DNA of 64,000 nucleotides from an uncultured Anaerotignum sp. GTDB lineage: Bacteria > Bacillota > Clostridia > Lachnospirales > Anaerotignaceae. The stretch is from the NCBI RefSeq assembly GCF_934277605.1, contig NZ_CAKQVD010000003.1, positions 1-64,000 on the forward strand. The letters run 5' to 3'. Positions 42,373-51,570 of the stretch are shown one piece after another. Both the position numbers and the translations under genes were made by a program. Below the pieces are notes generated by a model. The model made no database searches. It saw only the letters and a list, made by a program, of their open reading frames with translations, and was not told the origin of the DNA. Each line of letters opens with the position of its first letter. The first letter of the stretch is position 1.

Positions 42373-42903
42373 ATGAAAAAAATTTTGATTGTTGTAGATA
42401 TGCAGAATGATTTTATTGACGGCTCTCTCGGCACACCCGAGGCAGAGGCGATTGTAGATAACGTAGTTGCGAAAATCAACACCTATACTAAAGATTGTGT
42501 TTATGCAACCAGAGATACCCATCAGGATGATTATTTGCAGACACAGGAGGGCGAAAATCTTCCCATCGTGCATTGCATTGAAGGCACACACGGCTGGCAG
42601 CTGAATGAAAAGGTGCAGAATGCCTTGGGCAGTGCTGTTGTGATGAATAAACAATCCTTCGGCTCTTGGGAGCTGGCGGATATGATGGTGATGGAATTTG
42701 CGGGACTGCCCGCACAGGAATGTGAAATTGAATTGGTTGGGCTTTGCAGTGATATTTGTGTGGTTTCCAATGCGCTTGTGCTGAAGGCGAGAATGCCGGA
42801 GGTAAAAATCAGCGTAGATGCTTCCTGCTGTGCAGGGGTTACTCCCGAAAGCCATGCAGCCGCTTTGCAAACAATGCGGATGTGTCAGATTCATGTATTG
42901 TAA
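42373..42903 (+). CDS. isochorismatase-family cysteine hydrolase, nicotinamidase-like
   Basis: A 176-residue hydrolase. The catalytic Asp is in LIVVDMQNDFIDG, the metal-site residues in TRDTHQDDY, and the nucleophile Cys in LVGLCSDICVVSNAL. The D/H pattern (TRDTHQDDY) is that of nicotinamidases, which make nicotinate from nicotinamide for NAD salvage. The M29 aminopeptidase gene follows 42 bases later. Confidence 0.82.
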   Translation: MKKILIVVDMQNDFIDGSLGTPEAEAIVDNVVAKINTYTKDCVYATRDTHQDDYLQTQEGENLPIVHCIEGTHGWQLNEKVQNALGSAVVMNKQSFGSWELADMMVMEFAGLPAQECEIELVGLCSDICVVSNALVLKARMPEVKISVDASCCAGVTPESHAAALQTMRMCQIHVL

Positions 42904-42945
42904 AAAAATTTTTGAATAAGAACTTTTTTCTAAGGACGTGATGCT

Positions 42946-44070
42946 ATGAAGGACGAAAGATTGGAAAAGCTGGCAGATGTGCTGGTAAATTATTCTACAA
43001 AGGTCAAAAAAGGAGATCGTGTTGCCATTTCTGCCGAGGATGCGGCTCTGCCGTTTATTAAAGCAGTCGCAAGGGCGGCGGTAAAGGCAGGGGCTTTGGT
43101 GGAATATTATATTGATGTGCCGGATGTGGATGCGGAGCTTTTGAAAAACGGGACGGAGGAGCAATATGCAAGAGAAAATATCCGCTTCGGTGCCTGTGCC
43201 AAAAGCGATGTTTGGATCAGTGCATGGGGCAGTGAAAACACAAAAACCATGCAGTCGATTGAGGCAGAGCGTTTGAAGCAAAAGCGTTTGGCGAATAAGG
43301 ACAACCGCAAGATTTATTCCGAACGCATGGGAACGGGCGAGCTGCGTTGGTGCGGCACACAATTCCCGACCAATGGGGATGCCCAGAATGCAGGCATGAG
43401 CCTGGAGGAATATGAGGATTTCGTTTACACCGCAGGCTATCTTTATGAAAAGGATCCCGTTGCAAAATGGAAGGAAATGGCTGCTTGGCAGGAAAAATGG
43501 GTGGAATATCTGGATGGAAAGAAGGAGCTGCATATTCTTTCCAAGGATACCGATATTCGTGTGAGGATAGCAGGCAGAAAATGGATTAACTGCTGTGGCG
43601 ACGCAAACTTCCCCGATGGCGAAATTTTTACCTCTCCTGTTGAGAATGGCATTGATGGGTATATTACATTTTCCTATCCCTCCATTATGAATGGGAATGA
43701 ATTTTATGAGGTGCGGCTGACGGTTCGAGAGGGACGCATTGTGGATGTTTCCTGCAAAAATACGGAAATGCTTGATACCCTGCTTTCCTATATTGATACC
43801 GATGCAGGCTCTCGTTATTTCGGAGAGGTTGCCATTGGTACAAATTATGGGATTCGGCGTCACACGAAAAACATTCTGTTTGATGAAAAAATCGGCGGCT
43901 CGATGCACATGGCAGTCGGCGAAGCCTTTCAGGAGGCGGGCGGAAAAAACGAATCCGCAATCCATTGGGATATGATTAACGATATGACAAAAGAGGGCAA
44001 AATTTATGCCGACGGCGAGCTTTTTTATGAAAATGGGAGGTTCAAGCAGGAGGTCTTAAAAAATTCCTAA
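42946..44070 (+). CDS. M29-family aminopeptidase
   Basis: A 374-residue metallo-aminopeptidase. The conserved end region with metal ligands is visible: FGEVAIGTNYGI and IGGSMHMAVGEAF, then SAIHWDMIND near the C-terminus. The N-terminal half (LADVLVNYSTKVKKGDRVAI) is also typical. It removes N-terminal residues from peptides in the cytosol. It follows the nicotinamidase-like gene by 42 bases. Confidence 0.9.
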   Translation: MKDERLEKLADVLVNYSTKVKKGDRVAISAEDAALPFIKAVARAAVKAGALVEYYIDVPDVDAELLKNGTEEQYARENIRFGACAKSDVWISAWGSENTKTMQSIEAERLKQKRLANKDNRKIYSERMGTGELRWCGTQFPTNGDAQNAGMSLEEYEDFVYTAGYLYEKDPVAKWKEMAAWQEKWVEYLDGKKELHILSKDTDIRVRIAGRKWINCCGDANFPDGEIFTSPVENGIDGYITFSYPSIMNGNEFYEVRLTVREGRIVDVSCKNTEMLDTLLSYIDTDAGSRYFGEVAIGTNYGIRRHTKNILFDEKIGGSMHMAVGEAFQEAGGKNESAIHWDMINDMTKEGKIYADGELFYENGRFKQEVLKNS

Positions 44071-44167
44071 AAATCAAAAAATGCCGTTAAAAAATGAAAA
44101 AGATACGCATTTTAAGGTGTTTTCCTTCAAAAAAATCGGAAAAATCAAGGTTTCTTGCCAAAAAGCA

Positions 44168-44196
44168 TTGACAGGTTTATTACTTTTTTATATACT
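44168..44196 (+). promoter_or_regulatory. promoter of the NlpC/P60 gene
   Basis: TTGACA (44168-44173), 17-base spacer, TATACT (44191-44196). Confidence 0.75.
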
Positions 44197-44250
44197 GGAT
44201 GTAATAGATTTGTAACAATTACGAAGGAAGATGGTTTGGAGGAGAATCCA

Positions 44251-45411
44251 ATGGTTTTAAATAAAGTAATGAAACAGCTTTGTGTAACGGCGGCACTTGT
44301 CGTTATGGGTACGGTAACAGCGTTTGCCGCAACAACGGGACAAGCCTCCGGCACAAATGTAAATGTGCGTGCAGCTGCAAGCACAAGTGCAAATGCGTTG
44401 GGTAAAATCAATAAGGGCACAGAATATACTGTTTTAGATAAGGCAGATAATTGGTTTAAGATTTCTTATAACGGTACAACAGGCTATGTATCCGCAGATT
44501 ATTTTTCCGTTATCAAGGCAGACGGCAGGGTTACCGCCCCCGGTGTCAACCTGAGAGAAAAGGCAACCACAGCCTCCTCCTCCTTGAAGAAGTTTGTAAA
44601 AGGCGATAAAATCGTTATTACCGGTCAGAATGACAGTTGGTATCGTGTTTCCTATAATGGCGGTTCTGCTTATGTCAGCAAGGATTATGTATCCGGCAAT
44701 CTGCTGCAGTATGTTGCAAGGATTAGCAACGAAGCGGCGGCAGCAACCACAAACAAAACAGCAGCAGCCACAAAAGCAGAAGATACTTATGGTGTGGTTA
44801 CGGCAGATGCAGGCTTGAAACTGCGTAAGGAAGCCTCCGCAACGGCAGAGATTTTGACAGTGCTTCCCACCGGTACCATTGTTGATGTGGAGCTTGCCGG
44901 AAAGGATTGGGTTAGCGTTGTGACAGATGCAGGCCAGAAGGGTTATGTATCCGCAGATTTTCTGACAGTGAAAACAGGCGATAAGCCCGATAACATCGTA
45001 AGCACTGCAACAAATACAACATCCACAGCATCCACAAAGGGTGCATCCGTTGCTGCATACGGGAAGCAGTTCATCGGTACTCCTTATGTTTGGGGCGGCA
45101 CAAATCTGAAAACAGGCGTTGATTGCTCCGGCTTTGTGTATGCCGTTTATAAAAACTTCGGTGTGACCTTGAATCGTTCTTCCGCATCCATGGCAAGCAA
45201 TGGCACAACAGTTTCCAAGAGTGATTTGCAGGCAGGCGATTTGGTATTCTTTAATTCCGGCGGAAACAGCAGCATCAGCCACGTTGGTATCTATTGTGGC
45301 GATGGCACCTATGTTCATTCCACAGACGGAAAAGGAAACGGCGTTACTGTAACAAACCTGAACAGCGGTTACAGCGCAAATACATATGTAACAGCAAAAC
45401 GTATTCTGTAA
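44251..45411 (+). CDS. secreted SH3/NlpC-P60 peptidoglycan hydrolase
   Basis: A 386-residue secreted endopeptidase. ATG 44251 is chosen because GGAGGAG lies just upstream. A signal peptide (MVLNKVMKQLCVTAALVVMGTVTAFA) is followed by three bacterial SH3 domains (about 30-85, 92-148, 180-245) with GTNVNVRAAAS and GVNLREKATT strands, and a Thr/Ala-rich linker. The C-terminal NlpC/P60 domain has C292 in GVDCSGFVYAV, H344 in SHVGIYCG and H356 in YVHST. It likely cuts D-Glu to diamino-acid bonds in the cell wall. Confidence 0.93.
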   Translation: MVLNKVMKQLCVTAALVVMGTVTAFAATTGQASGTNVNVRAAASTSANALGKINKGTEYTVLDKADNWFKISYNGTTGYVSADYFSVIKADGRVTAPGVNLREKATTASSSLKKFVKGDKIVITGQNDSWYRVSYNGGSAYVSKDYVSGNLLQYVARISNEAAAATTNKTAAATKAEDTYGVVTADAGLKLRKEASATAEILTVLPTGTIVDVELAGKDWVSVVTDAGQKGYVSADFLTVKTGDKPDNIVSTATNTTSTASTKGASVAAYGKQFIGTPYVWGGTNLKTGVDCSGFVYAVYKNFGVTLNRSSASMASNGTTVSKSDLQAGDLVFFNSGGNSSISHVGIYCGDGTYVHSTDGKGNGVTVTNLNSGYSANTYVTAKRIL

Positions 45412-45423
45412 TTAAAATAAGAG

Positions 45424-45466
45424 ACGGTAAAGAAAAGTAGGCTTCACTTTTCTTTACCGTTTTTTT
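45424..45466. terminator. bidirectional terminator
   Basis: ACGGTAAAGAAAAGT (45424-45438) pairs with ACTTTTCTTTACCGT (45446-45460), then TTTTTT. Perfect 15 bp stem. Confidence 0.92.
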
Positions 45467-45474
45467 GTTGCCGT

Positions 45475-46293
45475 TTAGCCTTGCCAGCTGCGGAAGCGTC
45501 TTTCCAATAAAGCAATCGCCCGATACATCAATGCGGAAAGAATTGCCAGAATGACAACGGAAAGCAATACAACCCGCATGGCAAAGGTTTGCGAGGAATA
45601 AACAATCAAAAAGCCTAAGCCCTTTTGTGCGACCAGAAATTCCCCGACAATCACACCGACAAAGGAAAGCCCTACATTGATTTTCAGGGCATTCAAAATG
45701 CAGGGGATATTCGCCGGAAGGACAACCTTTGTCAAAACCTGTGCTTTATTGCCGCCGAAAATCTGAATCAGCTTGATTTGTGACTCATCCACCTGCAAAA
45801 AACCGTTTAATACAGAAAGAATTGTCACAACAACAGAGGTCAGCAGGGCAACGATGATGATGGAGGATTGGTTATTTCCGAACCAGACGATAATGATTGG
45901 TGCTAATGCTGTTTTCGGCAAAGAATTCAGTATCACGAGATAAGGCTCTGCCACATCGGAAATAAAGGGATTCCACCAGAGTAAAATCGCTGTCAGCGTG
46001 CCAAGAATGGTACCTAAGAGAAAGCCGACCACTGTTTCCCATAGGGTTGTGCCGATATGCAAAAACAAAGAGCCGTCCTGCACCATTTTTATGGCTGTGG
46101 TAAACAGCTCAGTCGGTCTGCTGAACAGAAACGAATCAATCCAGCTGCAAGCGGCGGCTATCTCCCAGATGATAAAGAATAAAACGAGCAGCAACACCTG
46201 CAATATACCGACAGCGTTTTTCCGCCTTTGTGTGCGATGGAGAAATTCTGCCTGCTCCTTGGAAATGGCTGTGGTCTCTTTTTTACGAAACAT
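45475..46293 (-). CDS. ABC transporter permease, NitT/TauT type
   Basis: About 272 residues (start at 46293 or 46299; AAGGAG lies just upstream, inside the ATPase gene). It has six hydrophobic segments and the EAA-like loop (FGGNKAQVLTKVVLPANIPCILNALKINVGLSFVGVIVGE) of the SsuC/TauC/ThiX group. Start overlaps the ATPase gene. The substrate is unknown: no solute-binding protein gene is adjacent. Confidence 0.9.
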   Translation of the reverse strand: MFRKKETTAISKEQAEFLHRTQRRKNAVGILQVLLLVLFFIIWEIAAACSWIDSFLFSRPTELFTTAIKMVQDGSLFLHIGTTLWETVVGFLLGTILGTLTAILLWWNPFISDVAEPYLVILNSLPKTALAPIIIVWFGNNQSSIIIVALLTSVVVTILSVLNGFLQVDESQIKLIQIFGGNKAQVLTKVVLPANIPCILNALKINVGLSFVGVIVGEFLVAQKGLGFLIVYSSQTFAMRVVLLSVVILAILSALMYRAIALLERRFRSWQG

Positions 46294-47029
46294 GAACATC
46301 CAACTCCTTCCAGATGGCATTGAAATAATCTTTAAACTCGGGGGCCTCTCTTGCCTGCATGGGTGTGTGATTTTCTATGGAAAAGCGGATAGGGAAAACT
46401 GCTTTCACTCTTGCAGGCCGCTTGGAAAGAACGATGACACGGTCGGAAAGGCTGATTGCCTCAGAAATATCGTGCGTCACAAGAATGGCTGTCTTTCCTT
46501 CCTCTCGAATGATGGTGCCGATTTCATCCGAAACGGAAAGCCTTGTCTGATAGTCCAAGGCAGAAAATGGTTCATCCAAAAGCAAAATATCTGGGCGAAC
46601 CGCAAGGGTGCGAATCAGTGCCGCTCTTTGCCGCATTCCGCCCGAAAGCTGATAGGGCAGGGAATTTTTAAATTCGCCTAAGCCGTATTTTTGCAGCATT
46701 GCATCGACATAAGCAATATTTTCCGGTGTCAGCTTTTTTTGAATTTCCAAGCCCAAAAGTGCGTTGGAACGGATACTGCGCCAATGCAGAAGATAATCCT
46801 TTTGCAGCATATAGCCAATCGTGCCGTTGACCTTGATTTTCCCTTCCGATGCAGAAAGCTGTCCTGCCAGCATGGAGAGAATGGTGGATTTGCCGCAGCC
46901 GCTTGGCCCGACAATAGATATAAATTCGCCCGCTTGGACGCTTAGGTTTAAATGGGAAACGGCGGAGGTTTCTCCGCTGATGCTGTGATAGCGGAGGCTG
47001 ACATCCGCAAGGGAAACAACGGGGTTCAT
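46283..47029 (-). CDS. ABC transporter ATP-binding protein, NitT/TauT type
   Basis: A 248-residue ATPase starting at 47029 after GGGAGG. Walker A is GPSGCGKST, signature LSGGMRQRAALIR, Walker B ILLLDEPFSALD, H-loop VTHDISEAI. Closest in style to SsuB/TauB. The permease follows with overlap. In this class a periplasmic-type binding protein is required for import, so the partner must lie outside the window or be shared. Confidence 0.9.
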   Translation of the reverse strand: MNPVVSLADVSLRYHSISGETSAVSHLNLSVQAGEFISIVGPSGCGKSTILSMLAGQLSASEGKIKVNGTIGYMLQKDYLLHWRSIRSNALLGLEIQKKLTPENIAYVDAMLQKYGLGEFKNSLPYQLSGGMRQRAALIRTLAVRPDILLLDEPFSALDYQTRLSVSDEIGTIIREEGKTAILVTHDISEAISLSDRVIVLSKRPARVKAVFPIRFSIENHTPMQAREAPEFKDYFNAIWKELDVHVS

Positions 47030-47175
47030 GGAAACGACCTCCCTTGTCATTTTGATACTTTCAATATATTACAAAAGGGACAAATGGTGCTTATCCAAGG
47101 GGAAAGAAACTGTGGTCAAAAATGAAATTTTATGGTAGTATGTTTACAAATTCTGATTTGAGAGGAGAGGGAAAA

Positions 47176-47823
47176 ATGAATTGGAAAACAACAGCCTTGG
47201 TTGTGATTGATATGGAAAGTGCATTTATCAGCAAGGAATCGCCCTTGTGCATTCAGCAGGCGGCGGCAAGTGTGCCTGCTTGCAGCAGGGTAATCCGAAA
47301 AGCAAGAGAGCGGGGAACCCCAGTCTTTTTCGTCAATCGGGTTTATCGCAAAAACGGCAGTGATGTGGAGTTTACACGCTATGAAAGCTGGCGGAACGGC
47401 AAGCGTTACCTTGCACCCAACAGTCAAGGTGCATTATCCACCGAAATGCCTGCGGAATTTCTGCTGCAGGAAGGGGACTACACGATTATAAAGCCCAGAT
47501 TTTCTGCATTTTTCCAGACGGAGCTGGATTTGATTCTCAGACGCTTGGGTGTGAAAACAGTCATTTTGACGGGAACCACCACCCCCAACTGTATTCGCAC
47601 CTCCTGCTATGACGGCCTTTCCTTGGATTATAACATTCTCATCATTGAGGATTGCTGCTCCTCTAACACAGAGGAAATTCAGCGTGTGAATATGGAGGAT
47701 ATGGCAAGAGTCGGTGCGATCATTACCACCTCGGATAGCTTCTGCAAGGATACATTTCAAGTGAAGGATGTTGCGGGAGAAATCCAAAAATGCGTGCAGG
47801 CGGATGAAACTGCCCCCGAATAA
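47176..47823 (+). CDS. isochorismatase-family cysteine hydrolase
   Basis: A 215-residue hydrolase beginning at ATG 47176, with GAGGAGAGGG just before it. Catalytic Asp in LVVIDMESAF, Lys in IIKPRFSAFFQT, and nucleophile Cys in TGTTTPNCIRTSCYDG complete the triad. It differs from the nicotinamidase-like protein at 42.4 kb (no H/D metal motif in the same form), so the substrate is probably different. Confidence 0.85.
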   Translation: MNWKTTALVVIDMESAFISKESPLCIQQAAASVPACSRVIRKARERGTPVFFVNRVYRKNGSDVEFTRYESWRNGKRYLAPNSQGALSTEMPAEFLLQEGDYTIIKPRFSAFFQTELDLILRRLGVKTVILTGTTTPNCIRTSCYDGLSLDYNILIIEDCCSSNTEEIQRVNMEDMARVGAIITTSDSFCKDTFQVKDVAGEIQKCVQADETAPE

Positions 47824-47824
47824 G

Positions 47825-47871
47825 CAAAAGCCCTTCGATGACAGAATACACTGTGTTCGAGGGGCTTTTAT
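47825..47871. terminator. bidirectional terminator
   Basis: AAAAGCCCTTCGA pairs with TCGAGGGGCTTTT with a long weakly paired loop, between convergent genes. Confidence 0.7.
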
Positions 47872-47884
47872 GATAGGCGAAAAA

Positions 47885-49132
47885 TCAGCCTTCCTCCGTC
47901 CTTTGCTCTGCCTGCTCATTCAGACGGGCTTGCCGTAAGCGTTCATTTTCCGTTCTGAGAGCAGAAAGCTCCTGCTCCATTCGCTCTATTTGTGATTTCC
48001 AACGTGCGTTGACAGTGGCGATTTCGTCACTTCTTTGCTCAAGCAGAACAGAAAATTCCTCCATCTGCTTTTTATGAGAGGCTTGCAAGGCAGTATATGC
48101 CTTGGAATACTCCGTTTCCACCTGCTCTGCTGCCTTGGGCGGCTCAGGCAGAGGGGAGGGGGCGAAAACCGCCGGCAAAAAGCCATGCTGTCCGTTGCCA
48201 TAACATTCTGCGGCATTGAGGTCCTTTTCGGTTGCACCAAGCAGCTCTCCCTTTATGCAGTAGGCAGGGAATTTTTCCATATAGCGTTCCACTGCACCGA
48301 AGGAGGTTCCGCCATTTTCGGAAACACAACGCATTGGCTGTCCATTGGCGGTCCACATGAGAATTAGTCTTCCGTTTTCCTGATAAGCAAGACAGTTTTC
48401 ACAATTCGCATCCTCCCAAAGAATACGAGGGGTGCTGATGGCGGCGGTGTGCTTATATTGATAGACCACCTGTGTGCGGAACAGATTACGCACAATATAA
48501 AGAATATGGATTTTTTCGTTATCATTGATGACAGAAAGGTCGCTACAGGGTGCAGGTGTTTGCACCAAGGGTGTCACGCTCCCGATGGTATAGGGCGAGA
48601 GGAGCATTTCTCTGGCACTGAGTATGTTTCTGCCGGTGCGATAATAGAGAATGATATGCGAATCACTCAGCCTGCGCGCAAGGAAGGGTGTCTGCTTCAT
48701 TGGCATAAAGCGGTCAATCTGATAGGGCTTTTCCCATTGCCCGTTGCGAAAAACGCTGTATACCAAAGAATCAATGCCCGTTGCCTCTGTCGGCAAATGA
48801 TAAATGATATGAAACGCCTCCTGCGTTGGCAGAAGGAAAAACCTTGTGCGCTCGGTGGGGGAGGTGCCGTTTCGCATGGGACGATGCTCCCAGTTGGTAA
48901 AATCGGCTGAGGATGCAAGATAAAGCTGTCCTTCTCCGCCGGAATAAAGCAGATAAAGCATGGCTTGATATTGACAAACAGAAAAAACAGGAGAGGCCTT
49001 CTCCGCGATTTTCTGCGGCACTGTCCAGCCATCGTGAGAAAAGCTGCGGCAGAAAATATTGCCATGCTCATAATAAAAGAGATAGAAATAGCCGTCCTTT
49101 GTTTTCAGATATTTCACATACGGATTTTGCAT
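47885..49132 (-). CDS. propeller-like protein with C-terminal coiled coil, unknown function
   Basis: A 415-residue protein; ATG 49132 follows AGGGAG by 7 bases. Residues 1-325 are rich in short aromatic strands that recur about every 50 residues (GYFYLFYYEHG, AMLYLLYSGGEG, DSHIILYYRTG, KIHILYIVRN, GRLILMWTANG), as expected of a beta-propeller. Residues about 340-410 are a Glu/Gln/Arg-rich coiled coil. No signal peptide, membrane span or catalytic motif is seen. I do not recognise the family. It converges with the cysteine hydrolase gene and diverges from a small membrane protein gene. Confidence 0.8.
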   Translation of the reverse strand: MQNPYVKYLKTKDGYFYLFYYEHGNIFCRSFSHDGWTVPQKIAEKASPVFSVCQYQAMLYLLYSGGEGQLYLASSADFTNWEHRPMRNGTSPTERTRFFLLPTQEAFHIIYHLPTEATGIDSLVYSVFRNGQWEKPYQIDRFMPMKQTPFLARRLSDSHIILYYRTGRNILSAREMLLSPYTIGSVTPLVQTPAPCSDLSVINDNEKIHILYIVRNLFRTQVVYQYKHTAAISTPRILWEDANCENCLAYQENGRLILMWTANGQPMRCVSENGGTSFGAVERYMEKFPAYCIKGELLGATEKDLNAAECYGNGQHGFLPAVFAPSPLPEPPKAAEQVETEYSKAYTALQASHKKQMEEFSVLLEQRSDEIATVNARWKSQIERMEQELSALRTENERLRQARLNEQAEQRTEEG

Positions 49133-49261
49133 GGAAACGCTCCCTATGAGTTTTTCATAATATTCTATGCACAAAAAGGGGAGGGGCGTACCGGAAAAGA
49201 GTTGCTTTCATCGACAAAATATGCTATGTTTATAATAGAAAGAGCAGAAAGGGGGCATTTT

Positions 49262-49528
49262 ATGGATACTTTTGCAGCACTTTATCACTCCGGCACCATG
49301 CAGGTATATGCAATTATTTTTGTAATGCTTTTGATTTATGTTGCAATCTGCTGTCTGGAATGGAGGCTTTCCAAAAAAGAGGAATGGTGGAAGGGAATGA
49401 TTCTGCCGATCGTTTTTCTGTTGCTCGGAAGTGGAGGGCATCTCTTTGGCTTTATCCTATTGGCAATTTATGGGATACAGCGATCTAAGCTGGAAAAAAT
49501 GAAAAAAGAAACACAAACTGAAGAATAA
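49262..49528 (+). CDS. small membrane protein of 88 residues
   Basis: ATG 49262 follows AGAAAGGGGG. Two hydrophobic segments (about 14-33 and 45-68) surround a charged KKEEWWK loop, with a basic/acidic tail at the C-terminus. I recognise no family. The gene has its own bidirectional terminator. A TATAAT at about 49232 could be its -10, but no proper -35 is seen. Confidence 0.65.
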   Translation: MDTFAALYHSGTMQVYAIIFVMLLIYVAICCLEWRLSKKEEWWKGMILPIVFLLLGSGGHLFGFILLAIYGIQRSKLEKMKKETQTEE

Positions 49529-49529
49529 G

Positions 49530-49567
49530 AAAAAGGGTGGAATCCGATTTGGAAACCACCCTTTTTA
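49530..49567. terminator. bidirectional terminator
   Basis: AAAAAGGGTGG (49530-49540) pairs with CCACCCTTTTT (49556-49566). It ends the pyr operon and the small membrane protein gene. Confidence 0.88.
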
Positions 49568-49593
49568 TGAAGGTATCGAAAAAGCGGATACCT

Positions 49594-50016
49594 TTATTTT
49601 TTTGCTTTGGACTCACAGTAAATACAGCGATATTCGCCTTTTTCCCTGTTTGTCAGCTTGAAGATATGCGGAATTTCCTGCTCCACAGATGTAATGCAGC
49701 GAGGATTTTTGCACTGAATGATGTTTGTCAATCGTTCGGGAAGCTGAGGATGTACTTTTTTTACGCAAACACCATCCTTAACGATATTGATGGTTACGTT
49801 GGGATCAACATAGCCCAGTGCATCCAAATCCAATTCCAGCTCTGTATCAATTTTAATGATATCCTTTTTCCCCATTTTCTGACTGGGGGCATTTTTAATC
49901 AAAGCAATTGTCGCATCCACATGGTCTAAGTCCAGAAATTGATATAACTCCATGCACTTGCCTGCGGTAATATGGTCAATGACCACACCGTTATTCACTG
50001 CGGTTACCTTCATCAT
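49594..50016 (-). CDS. pyrI: aspartate carbamoyltransferase regulatory subunit
   Basis: Regulatory chain that binds nucleotide effectors and holds catalytic trimers together. In the 140-residue protein the allosteric part is MKVTAVNNGVVIDHI. The C-terminal zinc domain has CKNPRC and CIYC. Starts directly after the pyrB stop (TAA-ATG). Last gene of the pyr operon. Confidence 0.95.
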   Translation of the reverse strand: MMKVTAVNNGVVIDHITAGKCMELYQFLDLDHVDATIALIKNAPSQKMGKKDIIKIDTELELDLDALGYVDPNVTINIVKDGVCVKKVHPQLPERLTNIIQCKNPRCITSVEQEIPHIFKLTNREKGEYRCIYCESKAKK

Positions 50017-50928
50017 TTACGCCACCTCCAGTAATTTCAGAATCAAAGCCATACGAATATATTTGCCGTTCAAAACCTGCTTGAAATAGCAGGCTCTGGA
50101 ATCATCATCCACCGCAACGGAAATCTCATTGACACGGGGCAGGGGGTGCATAATGCAAAGGTCTTTTTTTGCCGTCTCCAGCTTATCCATATTCAGAATA
50201 TAGCTATCCTTCAAACGAATATAGTCTGCCTCATTGAAGAAACGCTCCTGCTGTACTCTCGTCATATACAGAATATCCAAAGAGGACATGGCCTGATCCA
50301 GACTGGTGGTTTCCTCATAGGGAATCCCTGCATGGTCCAATTCCTGAATGATATATTCGGGTACCTTCAATTCATCGGGAGAAATCAAGATAAATTTTAC
50401 ACCTTTATAACGGCTCATAGCATGAATCAAAGAATGAACGGTTCTGCCGAATTTCAAGTCTCCGCACATCCCAATCGTCAGATTTTCAAATGTGCCTTTT
50501 TCCCTCTGAATTGTCAGAAGGTCAGCCAAGGTCTGTGTGGGGTGGTTGTGTCCGCCGTCCCCCGCATTGATGATGGGAACGGGAGAGCGCATGGAGGCAA
50601 TCATGGGTGCGCCTTCCTTGGGATGACGCATAGCAATGATATCTGCATAACAGCCAACGGCACGCACCGTATCGGAAACGCTTTCGCCCTTTGCCGCAGA
50701 GCTGTTGTTTGCACCGGAAAAGCCGATGACGCTGCCGCCAAGCTCCAGCATAGCCGCCTCAAAGCTCAAGCGGGTGCGGGTGGAAGGCTCAAAAAACAAT
50801 GTAGCCAGTTTTTTGCGATGACATTTTTCTGCGTATTTATCAGGGTTTGCAATGATATCATTGGCGGTGGCAATCAAGCCGTCAATTTCCTCTACCGTCA
50901 AATCAACAATATCTATGAGGCTTCTCAT
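50017..50928 (-). CDS. pyrB: aspartate carbamoyltransferase catalytic subunit
   Basis: Makes carbamoyl-aspartate. In the 303-residue protein the carbamoyl-phosphate loop is [15 protein letters not shown], and HPLPRVNEI is the late active-site loop. Paired with pyrI, implying allosteric control by nucleotides, as in enteric ATCase. Confidence 0.96.
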   Translation of the reverse strand: MRSLIDIVDLTVEEIDGLIATANDIIANPDKYAEKCHRKKLATLFFEPSTRTRLSFEAAMLELGGSVIGFSGANNSSAAKGESVSDTVRAVGCYADIIAMRHPKEGAPMIASMRSPVPIINAGDGGHNHPTQTLADLLTIQREKGTFENLTIGMCGDLKFGRTVHSLIHAMSRYKGVKFILISPDELKVPEYIIQELDHAGIPYEETTSLDQAMSSLDILYMTRVQQERFFNEADYIRLKDSYILNMDKLETAKKDLCIMHPLPRVNEISVAVDDDSRACYFKQVLNGKYIRMALILKLLEVA

Positions 50929-50931
50929 AAA

Positions 50932-51570
50932 TTACATCTCCCTCCAGCTTTCATCATTGGGATTGCTGCGGAATTTCATCAAACGTGCAATATCGGATTC
51001 TTTAATATAGCCTTCCTTTGCGGCAACCTCTGCCACAGCATCAAAATTGGAAAGGCTCACATTTTTTACATTTGCTTCAGCAAGTCTGTCCAGACCTTTT
51101 TGCAGACCATAGGTAAAAATGCTTACAACGCCGAGAACCTCAGCGCCTGCCTCACGCAAAACATTGACAACCTCAATGCAGCTGCCGGCGGTGGAAATCA
51201 AATCCTCCACAACAACAACCTTCTGTCCTTTTTCCAATCTGCCTTCAATCTGGTTGTTTCTGCCATGATCCTTTGCGCCGGAGCGAACATAGCCCATGGG
51301 CAAATCCAAAAGGTGTGCAGTGATGGCAGCGTGTGCAATGCCTGCGGTAGAGGTACCCATCAGCACCTGTGCATCGGGATATTCCTTTTTGATGGTTTCA
51401 GCCAGTGCATTTTCCACATGATTTCTAACCTCTACAGAGGTCAGAGTCAATCTGTTATCGCAGTAAATCGGGCTTTTAATGCCGCTTGCCCATGTGAAAG
51501 GCTCTTCGGGACGCAGGAAAACCGCACCGATGGAAAGCAGGTCCTTTGCAATCTGTTCTTTGATATTCAT
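50932..51570 (-). CDS. pyrE: orotate phosphoribosyltransferase
   Basis: Joins orotate and PRPP to OMP; 212 residues. Start at 51570, overlapping the pyrF stop (TAATG), with GGAGGAG upstream. The PRPP-binding motif is VVVVEDLISTAGSCIE. The N-terminal part carries GAVFLRPEEPFTWASGIKSPIYCDNR. Confidence 0.95.
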   Translation of the reverse strand: MNIKEQIAKDLLSIGAVFLRPEEPFTWASGIKSPIYCDNRLTLTSVEVRNHVENALAETIKKEYPDAQVLMGTSTAGIAHAAITAHLLDLPMGYVRSGAKDHGRNNQIEGRLEKGQKVVVVEDLISTAGSCIEVVNVLREAGAEVLGVVSIFTYGLQKGLDRLAEANVKNVSLSNFDAVAEVAAKEGYIKESDIARLMKFRSNPNDESWREM

